Shown piece by piece: positions 23,776 to 32,303 of a stretch of DNA of 64,000 nucleotides (position 1 is the first letter of the stretch; every line of letters starts with the position of its first letter). The position numbers and the translations under genes are program-made. The DNA is taken from positions 1-64,000 of the forward strand of contig NZ_RBAK01000014.1 in assembly GCF_003626595.1 (NCBI RefSeq), given 5' to 3'. A model generated the notes under the pieces. That model saw nothing but the letters and a program-made list of their open reading frames with translations. It was not told where the DNA came from and made no database searches. Origin of the DNA: Micromonospora endolithica (GTDB lineage Bacteria; Actinomycetota; Actinomycetes; Mycobacteriales; Micromonosporaceae).

Positions 23776-24300
23776 ATGGCCACACCCACCGACATTCCCG
23801 CCGCCCCGCGCGCCGGGCAGGCTGTCGCGGTGCCCCCCGACATCCGCGTCCGCCACCCGGCCGACCTGCGCCGCTGCGCGGAACTGCTGCGGGCCGTGCA
23901 CGAGGCGGACGGATACCCGCTGCGCTGGCCCGAGGACCCGTACCGCTGGCTGACGCCCGCCCACCTGCGCGCCGCGTGGGTGGCCGCGGACCCGGACCGG
24001 GCCATCGTCGGTCACGTCCTGGTGGTCGCCGGGGACCAGGATGCCGCCGAGGTGAGCCGACTCTTCGTGGCACCTCGGGCCCGCCGCCGGGCGGTCGGCC
24101 GGCTACTGCTGGACCAGACCTGCGGCTGGGCGAGGGAGCACCGGCGTCGCCTGGTGCTGGAGGTCGTCGACCGGCCGGACGGGGCCGCCCCGGCCCTCTA
24201 CGCCGCCGCCGGCTGGCGGCTCACCGGCGCGGCGGTCGCCGACTGGACCGGTCCGGCCGGGGAGCCGGTGGTCCTGTACCGCTACCGGGCCCCCGCCTGA
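23776..24300 (+). CDS. GNAT-family N-acetyltransferase
   Basis: 174 residues from ATG 23776. The GNAT core is clear: IRVRHPADLRRCAELLRAVHEADGYPLRW, AAWVAADPDRAIVGHVLVV, then SRLFVAPRARRRAVGRLLLDQTCGWA (acetyl-CoA loop RRRAVG) and LYAAAGWRLTG. The first ~20 residues are not typical, and GTG 23830 (before PPDIRVRH) is a credible alternative start. It is divergent from the beta-propeller operon and convergent with the DNA glycosylase, overlapping its 3' end by 19 bp. Confidence 0.85.
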   Translation: MATPTDIPAAPRAGQAVAVPPDIRVRHPADLRRCAELLRAVHEADGYPLRWPEDPYRWLTPAHLRAAWVAADPDRAIVGHVLVVAGDQDAAEVSRLFVAPRARRRAVGRLLLDQTCGWAREHRRRLVLEVVDRPDGAAPALYAAAGWRLTGAAVADWTGPAGEPVVLYRYRAPA

Positions 24301-24944
24301 CCACGGGTGCGCGGGACGTGCCGGCGGTAGGCGCTGACCGTCGGGTCGCCGTCGATCCAGAACCGCCACGGCACGTCGTGCGCGCCGGTGACACCGACCC
24401 GGGGGCCCGCGGCCACCGCGCCGTCCGGCACCGGCTCGACCGCCGGCCGCAGCCGCACCGGCCCGTCGGCGAGCAGGTCCAGGCCGTAGGCGGTCCGGTC
24501 GATCCCGAGCGCCGCGCAGAGCCGGGCGGGTCCGCGCGCGAGATCGACCTCCCGGCGTACGGCGGGACGCCGGGCCCGGGCCACGTCGAGGCCGCCGACC
24601 ACCTCCCCGGCGCGCAGCAGCACCGCCGAGGCCTCCCCCTCCGGGCCGGTCACCACGTTCACGCACCAGTGCATGCCGTAGGTGAAGTAGACGTAGGCGT
24701 GCCCGGCCGAGCCGAACATGACCGCGTTGCGGGGGGTCCGGCCCCGGTGCGCGTGCGAGGCCGGGTCTCCGGCCGTGCCGGCGTACGCCTCGACCTCGGT
24801 GATCCGCACGGTCACGCCCCCGGCGGAGAGGCGGCAGCCGAGCAGGCCCCGGGCCGCCGGCACCACCGGCCCGGCGAGCAGGTCGGCCAGGGCCGCCAGG
24901 TCGGCGGGCGGTCGGTCGGATCGGGTCACCACGGGACACGACAC
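24282..24944 (-). CDS. DNA-3-methyladenine glycosylase (AAG/MPG family)
   Basis: 220 residues, within the usual range. The signature EVEAYAGTAGDPASHAHRGRTPRNAVMFGSAGHAYVYFTYGMHWCVNVV contains the catalytic Glu, the intercalating Tyr region (AYVYFTYGMH) and the conserved NAVMFG. It excises alkylated and deaminated purines in base-excision repair. The C-terminus ends beyond the conserved RFWIDGDPTVS. It is convergent with the GNAT gene. Confidence 0.93.
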   Translation of the reverse strand: MSCPVVTRSDRPPADLAALADLLAGPVVPAARGLLGCRLSAGGVTVRITEVEAYAGTAGDPASHAHRGRTPRNAVMFGSAGHAYVYFTYGMHWCVNVVTGPEGEASAVLLRAGEVVGGLDVARARRPAVRREVDLARGPARLCAALGIDRTAYGLDLLADGPVRLRPAVEPVPDGAVAAGPRVGVTGAHDVPWRFWIDGDPTVSAYRRHVPRTRGQAGAR

Positions 24945-24977
24945 TAGTCGGCCGGTGCCCCGACCGCCGGCACACTT

Positions 24978-25008
24978 ATCAACGGGGTGTTGACAACCCG
25001 CCGTTGAT
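24978..25008. promoter_or_regulatory. Nested inverted repeats before small DNA-binding protein gene
   Basis: Outer arms ATCAACGG (24978-24985) and CCGTTGAT (25001-25008) enclose an inner GTTG-A-CAAC palindrome that contains TTGACA (24990-24995). The ATG follows 17 bp after the outer arm. This looks like a promoter with an operator over its -35, plausibly autoregulated by the encoded protein. Confidence 0.5.
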
Positions 25009-25024
25009 GCGATGGGATCGGGGC

Positions 25025-25438
25025 ATGACCGATTCCTTCGTCACGCCCGATGCCTCCCGGGCCCGCGCCGAGCGCACCTTCGCCGCCCTGCACCGGATCG
25101 CCGAGCGGCACGCCGGCACCGACGCCCGGCGCCGCCGGCATACCAACCCGTACCTGCCGGACGCCTACGAGGCGGTCGCGCTGGTCACCGCGCTGGCCGC
25201 CGGCGGCGCCCAGGCGGAACCCGACGAGGAACCGGTCGACGACGCGGACCTGGTCGCCGCGCTCACCCTGGTGCCGTACCTGCGGGCCGACGTGGACGCG
25301 ATGGAGGCCGGGCTGCTCACCCTCGCCCGGGCCCGCGGGCTGACCTGGCAGGCCATCGGGTACGGGCTGGGGCTGGGCAGCGCGCAGGCGGCGAAGCAGC
25401 GCCACGAGCGCCTCTGTGCCCGGACCGCCCCCGACTGA
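25025..25438 (+). CDS. Small putative DNA-binding protein with C-terminal HTH-like segment
   Basis: 137 residues from ATG 25025. The N-terminal half is helical and charged (RARAERTFAALHRIAERHAGTDARRRRH). An acidic linker (AEPDEEPVDDADLVAAL) precedes LTWQAIGYGLGLGSAQAAKQRHERL, an HTH-like segment at the C-terminus resembling proteins annotated only as DNA-binding protein in actinomycetes. No enzyme motif. The nested palindrome just upstream suggests it binds its own promoter. Confidence 0.65.
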   Translation: MTDSFVTPDASRARAERTFAALHRIAERHAGTDARRRRHTNPYLPDAYEAVALVTALAAGGAQAEPDEEPVDDADLVAALTLVPYLRADVDAMEAGLLTLARARGLTWQAIGYGLGLGSAQAAKQRHERLCARTAPD

Positions 25439-25506
25439 CCCGACCGGATCGCTCCCGAAGGACCGTCGACCGGCGCGCTCCCCGGCCGATGTCGGGGCGG
25501 ACCGGC

Positions 25507-25546
25507 AGACTGGCGGGACGGGACCGAGACTGGCGGGACGGGACCG
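25507..25546 (+). repeat. Exact 20-bp tandem duplication
   Basis: AGACTGGCGGGACGGGACCG occurs twice back to back (25507-25526 and 25527-25546), just upstream of the YjbR-like gene. It may reflect recent slippage and would change spacing in that gene's promoter region. Confidence 0.9.
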
Positions 25547-25564
25547 ACGGCGGGAGGGATGTCG

Positions 25565-25918
25565 ATGGAGCGCGAGACGATGCGGGCGTACTGCCTGGCC
25601 AAGCCGGGCGCCCGGCTGGACCGTCCGTGGGAGGGCGACGAGGTGGTGAAGGTGGGCAGCCGGATCTTCGCGTTCCTCGGTGCCGAGGGCACGGAGCCAC
25701 GGGTCGGCGTGAAGTGCGGCCCGGACCGGACCGTCGCCGACGAGTGGATCCACCGGTTCCCGGCCGACGCGCGGCCCTCGCCGTACATCGGCCGGTCCGG
25801 GTGGAACACGCTGCGCCTGGACGGCGACATCCCGGACGACGAGCTGACCGAGGCGGTCGACGGATCGTACGACGCGGTGGTGGCCAAGCTGCCCAGGCGG
25901 GAGCGACCCACGGCCTGA
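25565..25918 (+). CDS. MmcQ/YjbR-family protein
   Basis: 117 residues from ATG 25565, 7 bp after GGGAGG; the in-frame ATG at 25559 is too close to that site. The CyaY-like YjbR fold is shown by MRAYCLAKPGARLDRPWEGDEVVKVGSRIFAFLG, PRVGVKCGPDRT, YIGRSGWNTLRLDGDIPDDELTEAVDGSYDAVVAKLPR. Members are small cytoplasmic, sometimes DNA-binding, proteins of unresolved role. It is preceded by a 20-bp tandem duplication and convergent with argH. Confidence 0.85.
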   Translation: MERETMRAYCLAKPGARLDRPWEGDEVVKVGSRIFAFLGAEGTEPRVGVKCGPDRTVADEWIHRFPADARPSPYIGRSGWNTLRLDGDIPDDELTEAVDGSYDAVVAKLPRRERPTA

Positions 25919-25920
25919 AC

Positions 25921-25946
25921 CCGCGCGGCACGGCGGCGCCGCGCGG
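25921..25946. terminator. Terminator between YjbR-like gene and argH
   Basis: CCGCGCGGC (25921-25929) and its complement (25938-25946) form a 9-bp stem with an 8-nt loop in the 39-bp gap between convergent genes. It would end both transcripts, including the long arginine operon. Confidence 0.65.
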
Positions 25947-25957
25947 GGATCACCGGC

Positions 25958-27421
25958 TCAGCGGGGTACCACCCGCTCGGCCGCCCACTCCTTCCAGCCG
26001 GCGAGCTGGTCGGCGGCGGCGGCGAGCTGGTCGGCCACCGGACCGGGCCCGGTGGAGCCGGGCGTGATCCGGGCGGCCAGCGCCGAACGCACCGACAGCA
26101 CGTCGCGGACACTCGGGTCCAGGTGCCCGCTGACCGTGGCCAGGTCGTCGTCGGAGACCTCGTCCAGGGCGCAGTCCCGGGCCACGCACAGCGCCACCAG
26201 CCGACCGGTGATCTCGTGCGCGTCGCGGAACGGCACGCCCCTGCGGACCAGCCAGTCGGCGACCTCGGTCGCGAGCGAGAAACCCACCGGCGCGGCGGCG
26301 ACCAGCCGGTCGACGCGCACCGTCATCGTGGAGATCATCCCGGCCAGCGCCGGCAGCAGCAGCTCCAGCGTGTCGACCGCGTCGAAGGCCGGCTCCTTGT
26401 CCTCCTGCATGTCCCGGTCGTACGTCATCGGCAGGCCCTTGAGCATGGTCAGCACGCTCACCAGGCCGCCCACCAGGCGCCCGGACTTGCCCCGGGCCAG
26501 CTCGGCGACGTCCGCGTTCTTCTTCTGCGGCATGATCGACGACCCGGTGGCGAAGGCGTCGTCCAGCTCGACCCAGCCGAACTCGTGCGACGTCCAGAGC
26601 ACCACCTCCTCGCCGAGCCGGGACAGGTGCACGCCGATCAGGGCGGTGACGAAGAGGAACTCGGCGACGAAGTCCCGGTCGGCGACCGCGTCCATCGAGT
26701 TCGCGAAGGACGTGCGGAAGCCCAGTTCCTTGGAGACCGCCACCGGGTCCAGCGGCAGACCCGAACCGGCCAGCGCGCCGGCGCCCAGTGGGCTGATCGC
26801 GGTCCGGTGGTCCCAGTCACGCAGCCGTTCCAGGTCCCGCAGCAGCGGCTGCACGTGGGCCAGCAGCCAGTGCCCGAAGGTGACCGGCTGGGCGTGCTGC
26901 AGGTGCGTCATCCCGGGCGCGGCGGTGTCCACGTGCCGCTCGGCCTGCTCGACCAGCGCGTCGGCCAGCTCGACCAGCCGGGCGGCCACCCCCCGGGCGT
27001 GGTCGCGCAGGTAGAGCCGCAGGTCGGTGGCCACCTGGTCGTTGCGGGACCGGCCGGCGCGCAGCTTGCCGCCGAGGCTGCCCAGGCGCTCCAGCAGCCC
27101 GCGCTCCAGGGCGGTGTGCACGTCCTCGTCGTCGATGGTGGGCCGGAACTGCCCGGAGGCACAGGCCGCCTCCAGGTCGTCCAGGGCGGCCAGGATCCGT
27201 CCCAACTCGTCCGGGTCGAGCAGGCCGGCGCCGGCCAGGACCCGGGCGTGCGCCCGGGAACCGGCGATGTCGTACGGGGCGAGCCGCCAGTCGAACTGCA
27301 CGCTCACCGACAGTCGGGCCAGCGCCTCGGCGGGGCCACCGGCGAACCGGCCGCCCCACAGGCTCGTACGGTTGGTGGCGGCGCTGTTCTCGGTCAGGCT
27401 CTTGTCGTCCACGCCGCCCAT
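25958..27421 (-). CDS. argH: Argininosuccinate lyase
   Basis: 487 residues from ATG 27421 (GTG 27412 is also possible). It cleaves argininosuccinate to arginine and fumarate, the final step of the pathway. The fumarase-superfamily signature GSSIMPQKKNAD carries the catalytic Ser, with AGRSRNDQVATD and MTHLQHAQPVTFGHWLLAH as the other conserved regions. Last gene of argCJBDFRGH, 8 bp after argG, and closed by a hairpin. Confidence 0.97.
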   Translation of the reverse strand: MGGVDDKSLTENSAATNRTSLWGGRFAGGPAEALARLSVSVQFDWRLAPYDIAGSRAHARVLAGAGLLDPDELGRILAALDDLEAACASGQFRPTIDDEDVHTALERGLLERLGSLGGKLRAGRSRNDQVATDLRLYLRDHARGVAARLVELADALVEQAERHVDTAAPGMTHLQHAQPVTFGHWLLAHVQPLLRDLERLRDWDHRTAISPLGAGALAGSGLPLDPVAVSKELGFRTSFANSMDAVADRDFVAEFLFVTALIGVHLSRLGEEVVLWTSHEFGWVELDDAFATGSSIMPQKKNADVAELARGKSGRLVGGLVSVLTMLKGLPMTYDRDMQEDKEPAFDAVDTLELLLPALAGMISTMTVRVDRLVAAAPVGFSLATEVADWLVRRGVPFRDAHEITGRLVALCVARDCALDEVSDDDLATVSGHLDPSVRDVLSVRSALAARITPGSTGPGPVADQLAAAADQLAGWKEWAAERVVPR

Positions 27422-27429
27422 TGTGGGGG

Positions 27430-28641
27430 TCACCGCCCGGCACCGCCCAGCCGGGAGTCCCGGGCGGCGGCCATCCGGCTCGGCAGGCCCCACAGCTGCA
27501 CGAAGCCCTTGGCCAGGGACTGGTCGAACGTGTCGCCGGTGTCGTAGGTGGCCATCCCGAAGTCGTACAGGCTGGCCTCGGAGCGCCGGCCGGTGACGGT
27601 GGCCCGGCCCCCGTGCAGGATCATCCGCACCTCGCCGGAGACGTGCCGCTGCGCCTCGGCGATGAACGCGTCCAGCGAGTCCTTCAGCGGCGAGAACCAC
27701 AGACCGTCGTAGACCAGCTCGCCCCAGCGCTGGTCCACGCCCTTCTTGAACCGGGCCAGGTCCCGCTCCACGGTGACCGCCTCCAGCTCCTGGTGCGCGG
27801 TGATCAGCGCGATCGCGCCGGGCGCCTCGTACACCTCGCGGCTCTTGATCCCGACCAGCCGGTCCTCGACCATGTCGAGCCGGCCGACACCCTGCGCGCC
27901 GGCCCGCCGGTTCAGCTCCAGGATCGCCTGGTACGGGGTGACCGTCTCGCCGTCGATCGCCACCGGGTTGCCGCCGTCGAAGGTGATGACCACCTCGTCG
28001 GCGTCGCGCTCCTGCGCCGGGTCCGAGGTGTACGCGTACAGGTCCTCTACGGGTGCGTTCCAGATGTCCTCCAGGAACCCGGTCTCCACCGCGCGGCCCC
28101 ACAGGTTCTGGTCGATGGAGTACGGCGACTTCGCCGACACGTCGATCGGCAGGCCCTTCTCCTCGGCGAACGCGATCGCCTTGTCCCGGGTCCAGGCGAA
28201 GTCCCGGGCCGGCGCGACGATCCGCAGGTCCGGGGCGAGCGCGCCCAGGCCGACCTCGAAGCGGACCTGGTCGTTGCCCTTGCCGGTGCAGCCGTGCGAC
28301 ACGATGGTGCCGCCGTGCTTGCGGGCCGCGGCGACCAGATGCTTGACGATCAGCGGCCGGCTCAGCGCGGACACCAGCGGGTAGCGGTCCATGTAGAGGG
28401 CGTTGGCCCGGATCGCCGGCAGGCAGTACTCGGCGGCGAACTCGTCGCGCGCGTCCACCACCTCCGACTCCACCGCGCCGCAGTCCAGGGCGCGCTGCCG
28501 GATGGCGTCGAGGTCCTCGCCGCCCTGCCCGACGTCGACCGCCACCGCGATCACCTCGGCGCCGGTCTGCTCGGCCAGGTAGGGAATGGCGACGGAGGTG
28601 TCGAGACCTCCGGAATAGGCAAGGACGACCCGCTCGGTCAT
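27430..28641 (-). CDS. argG: Argininosuccinate synthase
   Basis: 403 residues. It joins citrulline and aspartate with ATP. The N-type PP-loop is AYSGGLDTSVAI near residue 8. GCTGKGNDQVRFE, SPYSIDQNLWGRAVE and MATYDTGDTFDQ are characteristic segments. Start ATG 28641 overlaps the argR stop (ATGA), so translation is coupled. Full length for the type I bacterial form. Confidence 0.98.
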   Translation of the reverse strand: MTERVVLAYSGGLDTSVAIPYLAEQTGAEVIAVAVDVGQGGEDLDAIRQRALDCGAVESEVVDARDEFAAEYCLPAIRANALYMDRYPLVSALSRPLIVKHLVAAARKHGGTIVSHGCTGKGNDQVRFEVGLGALAPDLRIVAPARDFAWTRDKAIAFAEEKGLPIDVSAKSPYSIDQNLWGRAVETGFLEDIWNAPVEDLYAYTSDPAQERDADEVVITFDGGNPVAIDGETVTPYQAILELNRRAGAQGVGRLDMVEDRLVGIKSREVYEAPGAIALITAHQELEAVTVERDLARFKKGVDQRWGELVYDGLWFSPLKDSLDAFIAEAQRHVSGEVRMILHGGRATVTGRRSEASLYDFGMATYDTGDTFDQSLAKGFVQLWGLPSRMAAARDSRLGGAGR

Positions 28642-29153
28642 GAGGTGGTGCTCCCTTCAACATTGTCTTCGCGGTGTGCCCAGCCGGCGAGCTTGTCGCC
28701 GAGCGCGGCCCCACCGTCGGCCTCGCGGGCCACGACGAGGATGGTGTCGTCGCCGGCGATGGTGCCGACGATCTCGGTCAGGCCCGCCCGGTCCAACGCG
28801 CTGGCCAGGTACTGGGCTGCGCCCGGCGGGGTACGCAACACGGCGATGTTGCCGCTCGCGTCGACCCCGTTGAGCAGTTCGCGCAGCAACCGGACCAGCC
28901 GGGCGGGCGCGGTCTCGGCGTCCCGCAGCGGCCGGTGGCCGTCCTCGGGGATCACGTAGACGCCCCGGCCGTCACCGGCGCGCGCGGTGACCGCCCCCAG
29001 TTCCTTCAGGTCCCGGGAGAGGGTGGCCTGGGTGACCTGGATGCCGTCGCCGGCGAGCAGGTCGGCCAGTTCGGGCTGCGAGTGGATGTCCTTGTCCCGG
29101 ATCAGCTCGACGATGCGGGCGTGCCGGGCGGCGCGGGTCAGCGGGGCGGTCAC
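28638..29153 (-). CDS. argR: Arginine repressor
   Basis: 171 residues. The winged helix-turn-helix covers residues ~10-75 (QPELADLLAGDGIQVTQATLSRDLKELGAV), and the C-terminal oligomerisation/arginine-binding domain contains GTIAGDDTILVV with the Asp pair that contacts arginine. It should act as an arginine-dependent hexamer at the ARG box upstream of argC and so control its own operon. It overlaps both argF and argG by 4 bp. Confidence 0.97.
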   Translation of the reverse strand: MTAPLTRAARHARIVELIRDKDIHSQPELADLLAGDGIQVTQATLSRDLKELGAVTARAGDGRGVYVIPEDGHRPLRDAETAPARLVRLLRELLNGVDASGNIAVLRTPPGAAQYLASALDRAGLTEIVGTIAGDDTILVVAREADGGAALGDKLAGWAHREDNVEGSTTS

Positions 29154-30118
29154 GCCGGCACCTCGCCGGTGTCCGCCGGGCTCTCCGGCTCGCCGCCGGA
29201 GGCCGCGAGGAGGAACGTCAGCAGCGCCTTCTGGGCGTGCAGCCGGTTCTCCGCCTGGTCGAACACCGCGCTGCGCGGGCCGTCGAGCACCTCGTCGGTG
29301 ATCTCCTCGCCCCGGTGTGCGGGCAGGCAGTGCAGCACGATCGCCCCGGGCCGGGCGGATGCCAGCAGGGCGTCGTTGACCTGGTACGGCCGGAACGGGG
29401 TGAGCCGGTCCCGTCCGTCGCCCTCCTGGCCCATCGAGGTCCAGGTGTCGGTGGCCACCACGTCGGCACCGGACACCGCCGCGACCGGGTCGGTCAGCAC
29501 GCGTACCGACCCGCCGGTGGCGGCGGCGATCTTCTCGGCGCGGGCGACGATCCCCTCCTGGGGCAGGAAGCCGGCCGGACCGGCGACCCGGACGTGCATC
29601 CCGGCGGTGGCCCCGGCCAGCAGGTACGAGTGGGCCATGTTGTTCGCCGCGTCACCGACGTACGCCAGCGTCCGTCCCCGGGTGCCGCCGCAGTGCTCGC
29701 GCACGGTGAGCAGGTCGGCCAGCAGCTGGCACGGGTGGTAGTTGTCGGTGAGGGCGTTGACCACCGGCACCGTGGCGCCCTCGGCCACCTCGGCGATCCG
29801 GTCGTCGCCGTGGGTCCGCAGCACGATCGCCGCGACGTACCGGGACAGCACCCGGCCCGCGTCGGCCAGGCTCTCGCCCCGCCCGAAGTGGGTGACCTGG
29901 GTGTCCACCACCAGCGGGTGACCGCCCAGCTCGGCGATGCCGACGTCGAAGGAGATCCGGGTACGCAGGCTCTGCTTGTCGAACAGCACCGCCACCGACC
30001 GGGGCCCGACCAGGGGCCGGTGCCCGAACCGGTCGGCCTTCATCCGCTCGGCCAGGTCGAGCACGGTCGCCTGCTCGGCCGGGGACAGGTCGTCGTCGGC
30101 CAGGAAGTGCCGGATCAT
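29150..30118 (-). CDS. argF: Ornithine carbamoyltransferase
   Basis: 322 residues from ATG 30118, whose A overlaps the argD stop. It makes citrulline from ornithine and carbamoyl phosphate. The carbamoyl-phosphate loop reads SLRTR instead of the commoner STRTR, with HPCQLLADLLTV as the central motif and IVLHCLPAHRGEEITDEV as the ornithine loop. The short acidic tail after residue 305 (GGEPESPADTGEVPA) is not conserved. Full length and coupled to argR downstream. Confidence 0.96.
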   Translation of the reverse strand: MIRHFLADDDLSPAEQATVLDLAERMKADRFGHRPLVGPRSVAVLFDKQSLRTRISFDVGIAELGGHPLVVDTQVTHFGRGESLADAGRVLSRYVAAIVLRTHGDDRIAEVAEGATVPVVNALTDNYHPCQLLADLLTVREHCGGTRGRTLAYVGDAANNMAHSYLLAGATAGMHVRVAGPAGFLPQEGIVARAEKIAAATGGSVRVLTDPVAAVSGADVVATDTWTSMGQEGDGRDRLTPFRPYQVNDALLASARPGAIVLHCLPAHRGEEITDEVLDGPRSAVFDQAENRLHAQKALLTFLLAASGGEPESPADTGEVPA

Positions 30119-31419
30119 GCGCTGGCCTCCGTCGCGCTCGAAGGGGCCGGGGCCGGGGAGATCGTGGTACGGAGCGGCCCCTCCTGGGGCGCATCCCTTG
30201 CAGGATCGGCGGCGACCGGGACCGCACCCGCCGGGTCGGCCGGGGGTGGGGTGGGGATGGTGGCGTCCAGGGCGGCGGGGAGGGCGGCGAGGAACGCGTC
30301 GGCCTGGGCGGCGGTGAGGACCAGCGGTGGGGCGAGCCGGAGGACGCCGGGCTGGACCGGGTTGACCAGGAAGCCGGCGTCGCGCAGCGCCTCGGCGGCG
30401 AGGGTCGCGACCGGAGCGGTGAGCACCACGCCGAGCAGCAGGCCGGCACCGCGCACCTCGTCGACCAGCGGGTGGCCGAGCGCCTCGACGCCCCGGCGCA
30501 GCCGCTCGCCGACCCGCTTGACGTGGTCCAGCAGGCCCTCGCTGGCGATCGTGGAGACCACCGCGAGAGCGGCAGCGCAGCTGACCGGGTTGCCGCCGAA
30601 GGTGGTGCCGTGCGAGCCGGGGGCGAGCAGGTCGGCGGCCCGACCGAAGGCCAGGCAGGCGCCGATCGGCAGGCCCCCGCCGAGACCCTTGGCCAGGGTG
30701 ACCACGTCCGGCTCGACACCCTCGGCCTGGTGGGCGAACCAGTGCCCGGTCCGGCCGACACCGGTCTGCACCTCGTCGAGCACCAGCAGCGCGCCGTGCC
30801 GGGCGGTGATCCGGCGGGCGGCGGCCAGGTAGCCGGGCGGGGGGACGACCACGCCGTTCTCGCCCTGGATCGGCTCCAGGATGACCATCGCGGTGGCGTC
30901 GGTGACCGCCGCATCCAGCGCCGACACGTCGCCGTACCCGACGTGGGTCACCTCGCCGGGCAGCGGGCGGAACGGGTCGGCCTTGGCCGGCTGCCCGGTC
31001 AGCGCCAGGGCACCCATGGTGCGGCCGTGGAAACCGCCCCGGGCGGCGACCACCTGCGACCGGCCGGTGAGCCGGGAGAGCTTGAAGGCCGTCTCGTTGG
31101 CCTCGGCCCCGGAGTTGGCGAAGAAGACCCGACCCGGCCGGCCGGCGAGCACCAGCAGCAGCTCGGCCAGGGCCACCGGCGGCTCGGCGACGTACAGGTT
31201 GGAGACGTGGCCCAGGGTGGCCACCTGCTTCGACACGGCGGCCACCACCGCCGGGTGGGCGTGCCCGAGGGCGTTGACGGCGATGCCGCCGACCAGGTCG
31301 ACGTACTCCCGGCCGGCGTCGTCGACCACGACGGCGCCGGAGCCGGCGACCAGCGCCAGCGGCGGTGTGCCGTAGTTGTCCATCATGGCCTGACGCCACC
31401 GGGCGACCAGGGAACTCAT
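30115..31419 (-). CDS. argD: Acetylornithine aminotransferase
   Basis: 434 residues from ATG 31419. A class III PLP aminotransferase with VFFANSGAEANETAFKLSR, GGFHGRTMGAL, LVLDEVQTGVGRTG and the PLP lysine in TLAKGLGGGLPIG. It converts N-acetylglutamate semialdehyde to N-acetylornithine. The folded enzyme should end near residue 390 (AALPAALDATI); a Pro/Ala-rich tail of about 45 residues follows and looks disordered, an unusual extension. ATGA overlaps with argB upstream and argF downstream. Confidence 0.96.
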   Translation of the reverse strand: MSSLVARWRQAMMDNYGTPPLALVAGSGAVVVDDAGREYVDLVGGIAVNALGHAHPAVVAAVSKQVATLGHVSNLYVAEPPVALAELLLVLAGRPGRVFFANSGAEANETAFKLSRLTGRSQVVAARGGFHGRTMGALALTGQPAKADPFRPLPGEVTHVGYGDVSALDAAVTDATAMVILEPIQGENGVVVPPPGYLAAARRITARHGALLVLDEVQTGVGRTGHWFAHQAEGVEPDVVTLAKGLGGGLPIGACLAFGRAADLLAPGSHGTTFGGNPVSCAAALAVVSTIASEGLLDHVKRVGERLRRGVEALGHPLVDEVRGAGLLLGVVLTAPVATLAAEALRDAGFLVNPVQPGVLRLAPPLVLTAAQADAFLAALPAALDATIPTPPPADPAGAVPVAADPARDAPQEGPLRTTISPAPAPSSATEASA

Positions 31420-32303
31420 GAGTCGATCACCATCGTTCCGAACCCTTCCGAGGTGAACACCTCCAGCAGCGTGGAGTGCGCGACCCGGCCGTCGACGACG
31501 TGCGCCGCCGGCACCCCGCCGCGCACCGCCCGCAGGCACGCCTCCATCTTCGGCACCATCCCCGACTCCAGCGACGGCAGCAGCTTCGCCAGGTCGTCGG
31601 CGGTGATCTCGCTGACCAGGCTGGTGGTGTCCGGCCAGTCCGCGTAGAGGCCGGGGACGTCGGTGAGGACGACCAGCTTGCGCGCGTCCAGGGCGACCGC
31701 GAGGGCCGCCGCGGCGGTGTCCGCGTTGAGGTTGTGCAGCACCCCGTCGGCGTCCGGCGCGACGGTGGAGATGACCGGGATCCGGCCGGCGGCGATCAGG
31801 TCGGTCACCGCGGACGCGTCCACCGACTCCACGTCGCCGACCTGGCCCACGTCCACCGGCAGGCCGTCCACGTAGGCCGGGCGCCGCACCGCGGTGAACA
31901 GCCCGGCGTCCTCCCCGGACAGGCCGACCGCGAACGGGCCGTGGCTGTTGATCAGCCCGACCAGTTCCCGGCCGACGTGGCCGACGAGCACCATCCGGAC
32001 CACGTCCATCGCCTCCGGGGTGGTGACCCGCAGGCCGCCCCGGAACTCACTGGGGATGCCCAGCCGGCCGAGCATCGCCGAGATCTGCGGGCCGCCGCCG
32101 TGCACGACGACCGGCTTCAGGCCGGCGTACCGCAGGAACACCATGTCGGCGGCGAAGGCCCGCTGCAGCTGCGGGTCGACCATGGCGTTGCCGCCGTACT
32201 TGACCACGACGGTCGAGCCGGAGAAACGCTCCAGCCAGGGCAGCGCCTCGATCAGTGTGGTGGCCTTGGCCTGGGCGCGGGAGAGATCGATGGAGAGGCT
32301 CAC
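31416..32303 (-). CDS. argB: Acetylglutamate kinase
   Basis: 295 residues from GTG 32303 (GTGA overlap with argJ). It phosphorylates N-acetylglutamate. The amino-acid-kinase fold shows VVVKYGGNAM, VVVHGGGPQISAML, LRVTTPEAMDVVRMVLVG and HNLNADTAAAALAVALDARKLVVLTDVPGLY. The long N-terminal helix SIDLSRAQAKATTLIEALPWLERF is typical of arginine-sensitive, hexameric NAGKs, so feedback inhibition by arginine is likely. Confidence 0.97.
   Translation of the reverse strand: MSLSIDLSRAQAKATTLIEALPWLERFSGSTVVVKYGGNAMVDPQLQRAFAADMVFLRYAGLKPVVVHGGGPQISAMLGRLGIPSEFRGGLRVTTPEAMDVVRMVLVGHVGRELVGLINSHGPFAVGLSGEDAGLFTAVRRPAYVDGLPVDVGQVGDVESVDASAVTDLIAAGRIPVISTVAPDADGVLHNLNADTAAAALAVALDARKLVVLTDVPGLYADWPDTTSLVSEITADDLAKLLPSLESGMVPKMEACLRAVRGGVPAAHVVDGRVAHSTLLEVFTSEGFGTMVIDS

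Noticed and set aside
30115..30250. A frameshift at the end of argD explaining its long Pro/Ala tail
   Set aside because: The tail stays in frame to an exact 4-bp overlap with argF, so it appears to be a real, if unusual, extension.
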